Shown one piece after another: positions 51,212 through 60,505 of a stretch of 64,000 nt of DNA. The DNA lies in NCBI GenBank assembly GCA_963766175.1, contig CAVXZE010000012.1:1-64000 (forward strand). Direction: 5' to 3'. A model generated the notes under the pieces. That model did no database searches, had not been told where the DNA came from, and saw nothing but the letters and a program-made list of their open reading frames with translations. Source of the DNA: CAVXZE01 sp963766175. GTDB lineage: Bacteria; Myxococcota_A; UBA9160; UBA6930. Each line of letters begins with the position of its first letter. Position 1 is the stretch's first letter. Made by a program: the position numbers and the translations under genes.

Positions 51212-52852
51212 TCAGCGACCGGGCGCTCGCCGCCGCAGCCACCAGGACAGGACTCCGAGGATGGCGATCGCCTGGGGAAGGACGAAGAGCGACAGGTAGC
51301 GGATCTGAAGGAACTGCTCGCTGGAGAGCTGCATGCGACTCGCCCGTGCCTGGCCGGGTCGGATCGAGATCGCGTCCACGTCGCCGAGCAGCCAGTTCAC
51401 CGCATTCACGAAGAGATCGCGGTTCCGGAATTCACCGATCAGTTGGTTGCCGGCGAAGTCCGAGTCACCGACCACGACGACGCGGGCCTCCGGACTCTGC
51501 GCTGATTCCGCGTCGCCGCCTCTCTCCGGGTCGGGAGACCCCCCCTCGTCTTCCTCGACGTCATCCACCGGTCTCAGGATCCCCGCGACCGCAATCGAGA
51601 CGGGACCGGCGAGATCGTCACCGCCGAACTCGGCCTTTCCGGCCGTGAAGAAGCGGTCCAGGTCGCGCTCGCCCCAGGAGGCCTCACTGGTCAGGACGAG
51701 GGAGGTGAACTCTCCCTCGCCCCCGGCCTTGGGTCGGACACTGCGCGCCACGTGGAAAAGGGTCGCGTCGCGCAGCTCCCTGGTAATGGGATGATCGCCG
51801 TACTCGGCGGCGAGCGGGGACACGGGGCGGCCAAACAGACCCTGCACGCGGTCGACGACGACGTCTTCTCCCACCTCGAAGCCCCAGCGCGCCAGGTCCT
51901 CGTAGACGTCCGTCTTGGCACGGGGATCCACCAGGACGAGCAGCGCCCCACCGCGCTCCAGGTAGCGGGCAAGTGCCTTGTGCTCGGTGTCGAAGAGGGG
52001 ACGGGTGGGACCCGCCAGGATCACCACGTCGGCATCTTCGGGAACCTCCCCCTTTGCCGCCAGCAGCAGGGTCCGAACCTGGTAGTTCTCGTTCTCGAGC
52101 GCGTTCTTGGCGAAGCCGAAGCCTTCCGACCCGTCCGCCTCCTCGCCTTCGACCGGGCGTTCGTTGTGCCCGATCAGGAAGTAGACGTTCTTCTGCTCGC
52201 GCCGGGTGAGCTTCAGGATCGCGTTGGTGAGCTTCTCCTCGGTCAGCTCCGTGATCTCCACGGATTCGTCGCCGATGGTGAGATGGATCAGCCCGCCTTC
52301 GAGCCGCTCCGGCGAGATGCCCAGACCGCGCACCAGACCGGGCTGTGCCAGGGGATCGGCGAAGGTGACCTTGAAGCGATCGCTCACGTAGCTGTAGCGG
52401 TCCAGAAGCTCCCGGGCGGGAGGCGCGGTGATGGCCGAGAACAACGCCGTGACCTCGACGTCCCGCTCGAGTCCTTCCAGCAGCTTGAGGGTCTGGGAGG
52501 AGAGCGAGTGGGAGCCCGCCTCCGTCCAGTCCCATCGGGCGTGGTAGCGGGTAGAGAGAAAGGCCAGCATCACCAGGAGGACGATGCCCAGGACGGTGCC
52601 GAGCAGCGCGCTGGTACCGTACTTTCCCGCACGTCGGGCTTCACCCGAGCGCATGCGTTCGCGCAGGGCATCCAGGCTGGAGAGCAGGGCGACCGCCAGG
52701 AGCACGGCGCCGATCACGAAGTTGCCGAAGATCCACCAGAGATCCGAGCCGAGCATCGGCGTGCCGGAGAAGAGCTGGAGCAGGAGACTCAGCAGTCCGA
52801 AGAGGATCGCGACAGCGCCGAGCCAGCCGATCAAGCTCGCATAGGCCTGCAT
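51212..52852 (-). CDS. GldG-like ABC auxiliary membrane protein
   Basis: 546 residues. Several N-terminal membrane helices are followed by a large extracytoplasmic GldG-type domain (STRYHARWDWTEAGSHSLSS, QTLKLLEGLERDVEVTALFS; VVILAGPTRPLFDTEHKALA, YLERGGALLVLVDPRAKTD) and a last membrane helix before the Arg-rich end. In the domain the acidic stretch DDVEEDEGGSPD is an insert. The gene lies just after the permease gene (2-base gap), as in other Gld-like operons. Confidence 0.88.
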   Translation of the reverse strand: MQAYASLIGWLGAVAILFGLLSLLLQLFSGTPMLGSDLWWIFGNFVIGAVLLAVALLSSLDALRERMRSGEARRAGKYGTSALLGTVLGIVLLVMLAFLSTRYHARWDWTEAGSHSLSSQTLKLLEGLERDVEVTALFSAITAPPARELLDRYSYVSDRFKVTFADPLAQPGLVRGLGISPERLEGGLIHLTIGDESVEITELTEEKLTNAILKLTRREQKNVYFLIGHNERPVEGEEADGSEGFGFAKNALENENYQVRTLLLAAKGEVPEDADVVILAGPTRPLFDTEHKALARYLERGGALLVLVDPRAKTDVYEDLARWGFEVGEDVVVDRVQGLFGRPVSPLAAEYGDHPITRELRDATLFHVARSVRPKAGGEGEFTSLVLTSEASWGERDLDRFFTAGKAEFGGDDLAGPVSIAVAGILRPVDDVEEDEGGSPDPERGGDAESAQSPEARVVVVGDSDFAGNQLIGEFRNRDLFVNAVNWLLGDVDAISIRPGQARASRMQLSSEQFLQIRYLSLFVLPQAIAILGVLSWWLRRRAPGR

Positions 52853-52853
52853 C

Positions 52854-53651
52854 TCAGCGCCACCTCACGGATTCGACGGACGCCTTCGCGAGCAATAGGA
52901 AGGTCCCGATCATGAATGCGAAGTAGGCGAGATCCCGGGTGTCGACCAGGCCCCGCACCATCTGCTCGAAGCGATCCGCCGAGGACAGGTATCGGAGGAT
53001 CTGCGAGGCCACGGAATTGGTGCCGACAGCCCCCCCGGCCGCCCCCAGGTCCGCAACCACCGAGAGCAGCCAGAGGATCAGGAGCAGCACCAGGGCGAGG
53101 AAGAAGGCGATCAGCTGGTTCCGCGTCACCGAGGACGCGAAGGTGCCCACCGCGGCGTAGGTGAGACTCACCAGAAGCAGACCCAGCAGTCCCGAGAGGG
53201 TCTTGGCAACTTCGGGCTCTCCGTAGAGGAACACGATCCCGGTGAACAGGCCGAGAACCGCGACCAGCAGGGTGACGAAGATCGCAGCCGCCAGGTACTT
53301 GCCGATCACCAGCTCCCAGATCGTGATCGGACTGGTGAGCAGGAGCTCCTGGGTGCCGTTGGCCTTCTCGGCCGCGAACAGGCCCATGGTGATCCCCGGC
53401 ACCAGGAAGAGGATGACGATCCACATCACCTGGTAGAAGGGCGAGATCAGATGGTCGTTCAGGTTGAGCTCGCGCAGGAAATCGAAGGCCTGGAACTGCT
53501 GGGCTTGAGCGACATTGCTGTCGAATGCGAGCACACTCGCCAGGAAGAAGAATCCCGCCAGCACCGCAAACAGCGTCAGCACCGCGTAGGCGACCGGTGA
53601 GACGAAGAGCGACTTGAGCTCGCGACCGGCAATGGCACCGACGTGCCTCAT
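52854..53651 (-). CDS. ABC-2-type permease, GldF-like
   Basis: 265 residues with six membrane segments, including LTLFAVLAGFFFLASVLAF and WIVILFLVPGITMGLFAAEK. The conserved cytoplasmic stretch AAEKANGTQELLLTSPI is typical of Gld/Nos-type permeases. It should form the channel with the ATPase encoded upstream, whose stop it overlaps (ATGA at 53648-53651). The substrate is unknown. Confidence 0.9.
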   Translation of the reverse strand: MRHVGAIAGRELKSLFVSPVAYAVLTLFAVLAGFFFLASVLAFDSNVAQAQQFQAFDFLRELNLNDHLISPFYQVMWIVILFLVPGITMGLFAAEKANGTQELLLTSPITIWELVIGKYLAAAIFVTLLVAVLGLFTGIVFLYGEPEVAKTLSGLLGLLLVSLTYAAVGTFASSVTRNQLIAFFLALVLLLILWLLSVVADLGAAGGAVGTNSVASQILRYLSSADRFEQMVRGLVDTRDLAYFAFMIGTFLLLAKASVESVRWR

Positions 53652-54406
53652 TGCTTCCCCTCTTGCGGGCCGCTGGCGGTGTCCGCCGTGGTCACACGGG
53701 CGAAGATGTCTTCCAGCCTCTGTCCGCCCTGGGTCAGCTCGTCGAGGGGAGAGTCGACCACCTTGCGTCCGGCGTTGATCAGGATCACGCGGCGACAGAT
53801 CGCCTCTACCTCGGCGAGGATGTGGGTCGAGAGCACCACGGTGCGAGCGCCTTCCGCCTGCTCCGCCGAGGTGAGGTCGGCGATCAGCGCGCGGATCTCG
53901 CGGACCTGGGTCGGATCGAGGCCAACCGTCGGCTCGTCGAGGATCAGCACGCTCGGGTTGTGGACGATGGCCTGCGCCAGGCCGACCCGCTGCCGGTACC
54001 CCCTGGAGAGGGATCCGATCACCCTGCGGTGAACCTTCTCCAGACCGCAGCGCTCGATGGCGCGCTCGACGGAGGCCTTGCGCTTCGAGCGGGGAACGTC
54101 CTTGAGCTTCGCCACGTAGCGGAGGTAGCCGACCGGGTCCATCTCCGGGTAGAGGGGCGGAACCTCGGGCAGGTATCCGACCGCGCGGCGTGCGGCGAGA
54201 GGATCTTCGAAGATGTCGTGACCCGCGATCAGCGCCGTCCCGTCGCTCGCCGGGAGGAAGCCGGTGAGGATGCGCATGGTCGTGGTCTTTCCGGCGCCGT
54301 TGGGTCCGAGGAATCCGATCACCTCGCCGCTTTCTGCCGAGAACGAGACATCGTCCACGGCCAGCAGGTCACCGTATCGCTTCGAGATTCCGCGCGCCTC
54401 GATCAA
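53648..54406 (-). CDS. ABC transporter ATPase, GldA-like
   Basis: 252 residues. Walker A GPNGAGKTTTM, Q-loop YLPEVPPLYPEM, ABC signature LSRGYRQRVGLAQAI and Walker B LILDEPTVGLDP. The YLPEVPPLY stretch and the gene order ATPase, permease, GldG-like, DUF4340 match the GldA-type set. It powers the exporter. It is divergent from the fusion gene at 54568, with a 160-base gap. Confidence 0.93.
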   Translation of the reverse strand: MIEARGISKRYGDLLAVDDVSFSAESGEVIGFLGPNGAGKTTTMRILTGFLPASDGTALIAGHDIFEDPLAARRAVGYLPEVPPLYPEMDPVGYLRYVAKLKDVPRSKRKASVERAIERCGLEKVHRRVIGSLSRGYRQRVGLAQAIVHNPSVLILDEPTVGLDPTQVREIRALIADLTSAEQAEGARTVVLSTHILAEVEAICRRVILINAGRKVVDSPLDELTQGGQRLEDIFARVTTADTASGPQEGKQ

Positions 54407-54567
54407 GGGACTGACGCCTCCGCTGCCCTACCGTGCATCGAGAGATCCACCACCTAGAGAGATCCGGGCCTCTGATCGGTTCGGGCGCCGGCAATATAGT
54501 ACCCTGGCGCGATGGGTCTACCCCCTTCGAGCACTTCGCTCCAGCGTGGAAAACGCCCCACTCGCGG

Positions 54568-57270
54568 ATGAGAATTGCCTTGATCATCGAGCGCTTCGAC
54601 CCCGCCGGCGGCGGTGTGGAGGCTGCGGCCTGGCAGGTCGCGCGGGGGCTGGCGAACGCCGGGGAGGAAATCCACGTCTTCGCCCGACGGGTCGATCCGC
54701 CGCAGGAGCCGCCCTCGGCGGCAGAAGCCGAGATCCACCTCCACGAGCTCGGGTCCACCACGGGCTGGCAGCCGTTGCGGGTAACCGCCTTCTCGCGAGC
54801 TGCGGCCCGGGCCGCACCGCGGGGAAGCTTCGACGTCGTGCACTCCTTCTCGAGGACCCGGCACCAGGATGTCTACCGCGCTGGGGGCGGTAGCCACGCC
54901 GACTACATGGAGCGCGCCTACACCGGCCTCGGCCTTCGGATGCGGTGGCTCTCCCCCCGGCATGCCACGCTGCTCGCCATCGAGCGCCGGGTCTTCCGCG
55001 ACCCCAGCCAGCTGATCCAGTGCAACTCGGAGATGGTTCGCGACCAGCTGGTCGCGCGCCACGGCCTTCCCGCGGATCGCCTCGTCGTGATTCCCAATGG
55101 CGTGGACCTCGAGCGCTTCCATCCCGGCCGGCGCGAGGCGACGAGAGAGCGAATCCGCGAGTCGCTGGGTGAGCGTGGGGGTCCCGTCTGGCTCCTGGTC
55201 GGAAACGGATTTCACCGCAAGGGTCTCGACACCGCCTTCCGCGCACTCGCCCGAGGTGGCCCCGCCGACGCAGTACTGTGGGTGGTCGGCGCGGACCCCC
55301 CCGATCCCTGGCGCCGACTGGCCGACGAGCTCGGAGTCGGGGGCCGCGTGCGCTTCCTCGGGCAACGCAGCGATGTCGAGGATATCTACGCCGCCGCCGA
55401 CGCGCTGATCCTTCCGACCCGCTACGACTCCTTCGCCAACGTCTGCCTGGAGGCGGCGGCTGCGGGAATCGCGGTGGTGACGAGCGGCACCAACGGGGCC
55501 GCGCGCTGGCTCGGCGAGGCGGGCCTCGTCGCCGACGATCCAGAGGACGTCGCGGGCTTCGCCCGCGCGCTGGACGCGCTGGCGGACCCGATGACGCGAG
55601 AGCAGCTCGGCGCCTTGGCGCGCCGACGAGCCGAGGCGCAGAGCTGGCCCGAACACGTCCGCGCCCTCCTGGGGCTCTACGAGCGGGCGCGCCGGTGGAA
55701 CCAGCGGGTTCGCTGGTACCGAGTCAGCGAGACGGTCCGCCGCGTGACGGAGCTGAAGGAGACCTGCAGCGAGGGGGAGGTGCTCCACGACAACCCGCGC
55801 CGACGACTGATCCGCCTCTCCGACCACGGCGGCGGCGATCTGATGCTCAAGCAGTTCCGCGTCAGCAGCGGCCGTCACCCCCTGCGCGAAAGACTGAAGC
55901 TCCGGCTCGGACGCAGCCCGGCGGAACTGGAGTGGCGCAACCTGGTGGCGCTGTACGGGGCGGGGGTCCCGGTACCCGCACCGCTCGGACTCGGCATCTT
56001 GCCGAGCGGCGATCGGCTCCTGGCGATGTCCTTCGTGGAGGGGCGCCCCTTCGCGACGGTGCTGGGAGAATCCGCAACGCAGAGATGGGACGCGCTCGGG
56101 CGTCTCGGCGCTCTCGTGACCCGCATGCACGATGCCGGGTACATCCACCGGGACCTTCACATCGGGAACCTGCTCTGGACCGAGGCGGGGCCTCTACTGC
56201 TCGACCTGCAGCGCGCGCGGCGGAGCCGCTCGCGCAGTGCCCGCAACCGCGACCTCGGCGACCTCGACTACTCGCTCTGGCGACACGCCAGCCTGGCGGA
56301 TCGGATGCGGCTGCGGGCGGCGGCCCTGGTCATCTCGCCACCCTTCGATCCCGCTGCCCGCGCGGCCCTTCGGGCCGTGGGCGGCGCCGCGAGCGCCCGC
56401 GCGGCCCGTCACGGCCGCAGTCGTACCCGCCGCGCGCTTCGTCCGGGGCGACTCTACGCCCGCCTCCGACTGGCGGAGGGTGGTGGCATGCGGCTGCGCG
56501 AGATTTCGGAAGCCGAGGTTCGCCAGGCCCTCGCCGCGCACCGCGAGGCGCTGGCGTCCGGCGATCGGCGCCTGCTCAAGCGCGACGAGCGCTCTCGCAT
56601 CAGCGCCGTCGAGGTCGCGGGGCGGCGCCTGGTAATCAAGGAGGTGACCTTCCGCGGGCTCGCCCGGGGGTTCGTCGACCTCGTGCGCGGCTCGGCGGCT
56701 CGGCGGGCCTGGCTGGGTGGACATGGACTGATCGCTCGGGGCGTGGGAGCAGCTCGCCCTCTGGCATTCGTGGAAGCGAAGCGAGGAGGCCTGGTCGCCG
56801 AATCGGCAGTGCTGCTCGAAGACCTGCGTTCCCTCCAGGACGCCTGCGAAGCCGCATCCCGCGACGATCGCGAAGCCGTGCTGGCTGCGCTCGCCGGCCT
56901 GGTCGCGACCTTGCACCGCCGTCAGATCGACCATGGCGACCTGAAATCCACCCACATCTTCCTGAAGGAGCAGGATGGGCGCCTGGTGCCTCAGTTGATC
57001 GACCTGGAGGGGGTGCGATTCCCGCGTCGCCTCGACCCGAAGCGGCGGCTCCGGGCGCTGGCCCAGCTCAACGCCTCACTTCCCGACGCGTTCCCGAACC
57101 CCGCCCGTTGCCGCGCTTTCGCGCGCTACGTGGCGGAGCACCCGTTTCCGGGCGGCAACCGCCGCGCACTCGAGCGCCTGGTGGCCATGAGTCTGGCTCG
57201 GCGCCATCGCTGGAGCGGCGCGGGAATCCAAGGGCCGGACCCTTCGGTCAGGAAACCCTCTCGAGAGTAA
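54568..57270 (+). CDS. Fusion: GT4 glycosyltransferase and two LPS-kinase-like domains
   Basis: 900 residues from the ATG at 54568. Residues 1-~385 are a GT4/WaaG-type transferase: IALIIERFDPAGGGVEAAAW, HSFSRTRHQDVYRAGGGSHA, LLVGNGFHRKGLDTAFRALA and the donor site LPTRYDSFANVCLEAAAAGI. Residues ~400-625 are a WaaP/Kdo-kinase-like domain with H527-RDLH (IHRDLHIGNLLW) and LLDLQRARR. Residues ~640-885 are a second kinase-like domain with H789-GDLK (IDHGDLKSTHIFL) and LIDLEGVR. It probably adds a sugar and phosphates to the lipopolysaccharide core at the inner membrane. A three-domain chain is unusual, since these are normally separate genes (waaG, waaP, waaY). The ribosome site is weak. Confidence 0.88.
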   Translation: MRIALIIERFDPAGGGVEAAAWQVARGLANAGEEIHVFARRVDPPQEPPSAAEAEIHLHELGSTTGWQPLRVTAFSRAAARAAPRGSFDVVHSFSRTRHQDVYRAGGGSHADYMERAYTGLGLRMRWLSPRHATLLAIERRVFRDPSQLIQCNSEMVRDQLVARHGLPADRLVVIPNGVDLERFHPGRREATRERIRESLGERGGPVWLLVGNGFHRKGLDTAFRALARGGPADAVLWVVGADPPDPWRRLADELGVGGRVRFLGQRSDVEDIYAAADALILPTRYDSFANVCLEAAAAGIAVVTSGTNGAARWLGEAGLVADDPEDVAGFARALDALADPMTREQLGALARRRAEAQSWPEHVRALLGLYERARRWNQRVRWYRVSETVRRVTELKETCSEGEVLHDNPRRRLIRLSDHGGGDLMLKQFRVSSGRHPLRERLKLRLGRSPAELEWRNLVALYGAGVPVPAPLGLGILPSGDRLLAMSFVEGRPFATVLGESATQRWDALGRLGALVTRMHDAGYIHRDLHIGNLLWTEAGPLLLDLQRARRSRSRSARNRDLGDLDYSLWRHASLADRMRLRAAALVISPPFDPAARAALRAVGGAASARAARHGRSRTRRALRPGRLYARLRLAEGGGMRLREISEAEVRQALAAHREALASGDRRLLKRDERSRISAVEVAGRRLVIKEVTFRGLARGFVDLVRGSAARRAWLGGHGLIARGVGAARPLAFVEAKRGGLVAESAVLLEDLRSLQDACEAASRDDREAVLAALAGLVATLHRRQIDHGDLKSTHIFLKEQDGRLVPQLIDLEGVRFPRRLDPKRRLRALAQLNASLPDAFPNPARCRAFARYVAEHPFPGGNRRALERLVAMSLARRHRWSGAGIQGPDPSVRKPSRE

Positions 57271-57559
57271 GCCACTGGTAGTAGGAGGAGGAGCCCGGAA
57301 CCGCTCCGCCCTTCCCCTCCCGGTACTCGATCGAGTAGGTCGACGATGCGCTCTCGATGATCTTCTTGAAGGCCTCGATCTTGCGGCCTGGATCTTCGGG
57401 GTTCAGGCCGTGGAAGACGAGATTCACGCTCCGCTTGGTCTCCAGGACGTTCAACACCAACGTCGCGAGGGTAAAGACCTTCCCGATTCCCTCGACGGCC
57501 TCTACCGAGAAGCGGGGAACCTCGATCTTGTCGAGCTCGATGCGATACTCGAGACGCAT
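57248..57559 (-). CDS. Hypothetical protein, 103 residues
   Basis: Convergent with the fusion gene and overlapping its 3' end by 23 bases. AGGAGA lies 5 bases before the ATG, supporting expression. The sequence reads LEYRIELDKIEVPRFSVEAV, EGIGKVFTLATLVLNVLETK, RSVNLVFHGLNPEDPGRKIE and AFKKIIESASSTYSIEYREG. It looks like a small alpha/beta protein. No motif was recognised. Confidence 0.65.
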   Translation of the reverse strand: MRLEYRIELDKIEVPRFSVEAVEGIGKVFTLATLVLNVLETKRSVNLVFHGLNPEDPGRKIEAFKKIIESASSTYSIEYREGKGGAVPGSSSYYQWLTLERVS

Positions 57560-57618
57560 GAATCTCTCCTAGATGGGGAGCGCGCCGCATCGTGCCCCCC
57601 GCCCGGCGGGGTGTCAAG

Positions 57619-58467
57619 TCAACGCGCGGAGCGCTTCTTGTTGAGGGCAACGCGCTCCAGCAGCTCCGCGCGGCTCACGACTTCCTTCTCGATCAGGAGC
57701 TGCGTGAGCGCGTGGAGGATGTCACGGGTGGGCACCTCTCGCGGCTTTTCGATCGAGGGGACAGGGGCTGCCACCACCTCCGCTTCGACCTCGCAGCTCG
57801 CCACAGCGCCGTCTTCGCTCTCCACCTCGAACCCGGTCTCTCCGAGGGGCTCGGGGACGACCTCCTGCTCATCGCTGAAGACCGGGGCGGTGTCGCCATC
57901 GGACAACGGCGTCTCTGCGAGGGCGGCGGTGTCCGCCGCTCCCTCGAGCGGGTGGGGGCCCTCGCCACGGTAGAAGGCGGCAATGGCGGCGTTGAGCTGG
58001 AGCGGGCCGACCACGACGGGCCGGACCGGTAGCCCCGCCCGAAAGCTCACGTCATCGATGATGCGGAGATCCTCGGGGTGTGCCATTCCGAGGTAGAGGA
58101 CTTCGCCGCCGCTGACCCGCTTCTTGAACAGCGGAATGCAGCGGTATTCCTCCGCCACCTCGACCGGCAGCAGGGCCAGAACCTCCGACTCGACCCGCTT
58201 CCCTTCGAGAAAGATGCCGGGGAGTCCGTGGTGGCGGGAGAGGACCCGCACCAGATCCACTTCGGTGAGATATCCCAGGTGAACCAGCGTCTCACCGAGA
58301 CGATTGCCCCAGCGGGTCTGTTCTCCGAGGGCCGCCGTCAGCTGGAACTCGTCGATGAGCCCCGCCTCCACCAGCATTTCCCCAAGCTTCGTCTTCTCGG
58401 GCAAGCTCGCCTCCGCGCTGCGCCGCCCAGGTAATCGGCGCACCGGTGATGAGAGCTTGAGTCGCAT
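57619..58467 (-). CDS. MshEN-domain (GspE N-terminal-like) protein without an ATPase
   Basis: 282 residues. Residues ~25-165 contain the MshEN fold: LGEMLVEAGLIDEFQLTAAL, NRLGETLVHLGYLTEVDLVR, VLSRHHGLPGI and EEYRCIPLFKK. Such domains bind c-di-GMP or act as T2SS/T4P ATPase N-domains. No Walker motifs follow. Instead there is an acidic disordered stretch and a last helical unit (DILHALTQLLIEKEVVSRAE). It could be a stand-alone c-di-GMP receptor. It sits alone upstream of the 103-residue gene. Confidence 0.75.
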   Translation of the reverse strand: MRLKLSSPVRRLPGRRSAEASLPEKTKLGEMLVEAGLIDEFQLTAALGEQTRWGNRLGETLVHLGYLTEVDLVRVLSRHHGLPGIFLEGKRVESEVLALLPVEVAEEYRCIPLFKKRVSGGEVLYLGMAHPEDLRIIDDVSFRAGLPVRPVVVGPLQLNAAIAAFYRGEGPHPLEGAADTAALAETPLSDGDTAPVFSDEQEVVPEPLGETGFEVESEDGAVASCEVEAEVVAAPVPSIEKPREVPTRDILHALTQLLIEKEVVSRAELLERVALNKKRSAR

Positions 58468-58553
58468 CTATCCCCCCAGGGGATGGCCTCTCATCGCATC
58501 ATGGACAGCGGTGCTCGAGTCGGCGCTGGTGCAGTCCGCGCCCTCCTCCCCCT

Positions 58554-59528
58554 TCATTCGCTGAGGAAGCAGCGACTGCTGCCGCCCTCGACGGCGTAGA
58601 GGCCCGGCGCCTCTACGCTGCATCGGTCGAAGGCCTGCGGACAGCGGGTGTGAAAGCGGCAGCCGGCCGGCGGGTCGGCGGGCGAGGGAACGTCACCTAG
58701 CACCTGGGCCGCGGCGCTGCGCCGCTGCGGATCCGCCGAGGGCACCGCTGCCAGCAGCCCGCGTGTGTACGGATGTTGAGGATCCTCGAAGATCCGCTCC
58801 GTCCCGCCCCGCTCGACGATCTGTCCCAGGTACATGACCGCAACCTCGTCCGCCAGGTAGCGCACCACGCTGAGGTCGTGGGTGATGAAGAGATAGGTCA
58901 AGCCGAGATCCTCCTGGAGCTCGCTCAACAAGTTCAGGATCTGTGCCTGGATGGAGACGTCGAGGGCAGAGACGGCCTCGTCACAGATGACCAGCCGGGG
59001 CTCGACGGCGAGCGCGCGGGCGATACACAGCCGCTGCCGCTGACCCCCGGAGAACTCATGCGGGTAGCGCGACATCTGCCGTGGGTCGAGCTTCACCCGT
59101 TCGAGGAGGGCGGCCACGCGATCGGTACGCTCCGATTCGCTCGCCCCGATGCCAAACGACTGCATGCCCTCGGCGATGGCGTCGCGCACGCGCATGCGCG
59201 GATCGAGTGATCCCAGGGGATCCTGGAATACGATCTGGATCACCCGGCGCCGGGCGCGCATCTCCTGGTCGCCGAGAGCGACGAGATCGTCCCCGTCGAA
59301 CAGCACGGATCCGGCCTGGGGCTGCACGAGTCGCAGGATCGAGAGCCCCACGGTGGTCTTGCCGCAGCCCGACTCCCCCACCAGCGCCAGCGTACGACCC
59401 GCCCCCACCTCGAAGGACACGTCGTCCACCGCGCGCACCCAGCCCACCGTGTGCTGGAGGATCCCGCGCCGGATCGGAAACCAGGTGCGCAGCCCCTCCA
59501 CGCGCAGGAGCGCTCCGGTGCCGCTCAC
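58554..59528 (-). CDS. oppF: Peptide ABC transporter ATPase OppF-like
   Basis: 324 residues from GTG 59528, which overlaps the oppD stop (GTGA). Walker A GESGCGKTT, signature EFSGGQRQRLCIARAL, Walker B VICDEAVSALD, and the OppF-type C-terminal tail with Cys motif (CRFHTRCPQAFDRC) that can hold an Fe-S cluster. It powers peptide uptake with OppD. Last gene of the operon. Confidence 0.93.
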   Translation of the reverse strand: MSGTGALLRVEGLRTWFPIRRGILQHTVGWVRAVDDVSFEVGAGRTLALVGESGCGKTTVGLSILRLVQPQAGSVLFDGDDLVALGDQEMRARRRVIQIVFQDPLGSLDPRMRVRDAIAEGMQSFGIGASESERTDRVAALLERVKLDPRQMSRYPHEFSGGQRQRLCIARALAVEPRLVICDEAVSALDVSIQAQILNLLSELQEDLGLTYLFITHDLSVVRYLADEVAVMYLGQIVERGGTERIFEDPQHPYTRGLLAAVPSADPQRRSAAAQVLGDVPSPADPPAGCRFHTRCPQAFDRCSVEAPGLYAVEGGSSRCFLSE

Positions 59529-60505
59529 GACGCCTCCTCCTGTTGCACCACGTGGCAGCGCACCACGTGATCGTCGGCGAGCGCGAAGTCGCCGGGTGGT
59601 TCCAGCGGGCACCGCTCGATGGCTCGTGAGCAGCGCGACGCGAAGCGGCAGCCACGCGGCCATTCCTCCGGCGCGGGAACCGTGCCGGGGATCTCGGTCA
59701 GAGGCTCCCCGCGCCGCGCCAGCGCGGGCATCGAGGAGAGCAGCCCAAGCGTGTAGGGATGCCGGGCACCTCCCAGAATCGCCTCACGGGTTCCCTCCTC
59801 GACGAGCCTCGCCGCGTACATCACCGCCACCCGGTCGGCCAGCTCGTTCACGATCGCGAGGTCATGGGTGATGAGCAGGATCGCCATGCCGGTCTCGCGC
59901 TGCAGCTCGCGCAGCAACTCGAGGATCTGCGCCTGGATGGTGACGTCGAGCGCCGTGGTCGGCTCGTCGGCAATGAGCAGCTTCGGCTGGCTCGAGAGCG
60001 CCATGGCGATCATGACCCGCTGCTTCATCCCACCCGAGAGCTGGTGTGGGTAGGCGTCGAAGCGCGCGTCGGAATCCGGGATGCCCACGCGCTCGAAGAG
60101 CGCGACAGTGCGGCTGCGGGCCGCGGCTTTCGAAACGCGCTCGTGCAGACGGATCGCCTCGACCACCTGGGAACCGACGGTCTGCACCGGGTTCAGGCTG
60201 GTCATCGGCTCCTGGAAGATCATCGCCGCGTCGCGGCCCCGGATGGCACGCAGCTCCGGGACCGAGAGAGCCAGCACGTCGTGCCCGTCCAGCTGCACGC
60301 TTCCCCGCGTCACGCGGCCCGGCTTGGGCACGAGCCGGAGCAGCGAGAACGCGGTCATCGACTTGCCGCAGCCCGACTCGCCCACCAGTGCGAGCACCTC
60401 GCCGCGCTCCACGTGGAGGGTCACGTCGTCCACCACCGGGATCGGTCCCGCCGGACCGGGAAACGCGGTCTGCAGGTTGCGGACCTCCAGGACCCGCTCG
60501 CTCAC
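59525..60505 (-). CDS. oppD: Peptide ABC transporter ATPase OppD-like
   Basis: 326 residues from GTG 60505, overlapping the oppC stop (GTGA). Walker A GESGCGKSMTAF, signature QLSGGMKQRVMIAMAL, Walker B LIADEPTTALDVTI and the C-terminal CRFASRCSRAIERC. It works with OppF. Normal length and intact motifs. Confidence 0.93.
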   Translation of the reverse strand: MSERVLEVRNLQTAFPGPAGPIPVVDDVTLHVERGEVLALVGESGCGKSMTAFSLLRLVPKPGRVTRGSVQLDGHDVLALSVPELRAIRGRDAAMIFQEPMTSLNPVQTVGSQVVEAIRLHERVSKAAARSRTVALFERVGIPDSDARFDAYPHQLSGGMKQRVMIAMALSSQPKLLIADEPTTALDVTIQAQILELLRELQRETGMAILLITHDLAIVNELADRVAVMYAARLVEEGTREAILGGARHPYTLGLLSSMPALARRGEPLTEIPGTVPAPEEWPRGCRFASRCSRAIERCPLEPPGDFALADDHVVRCHVVQQEEAS

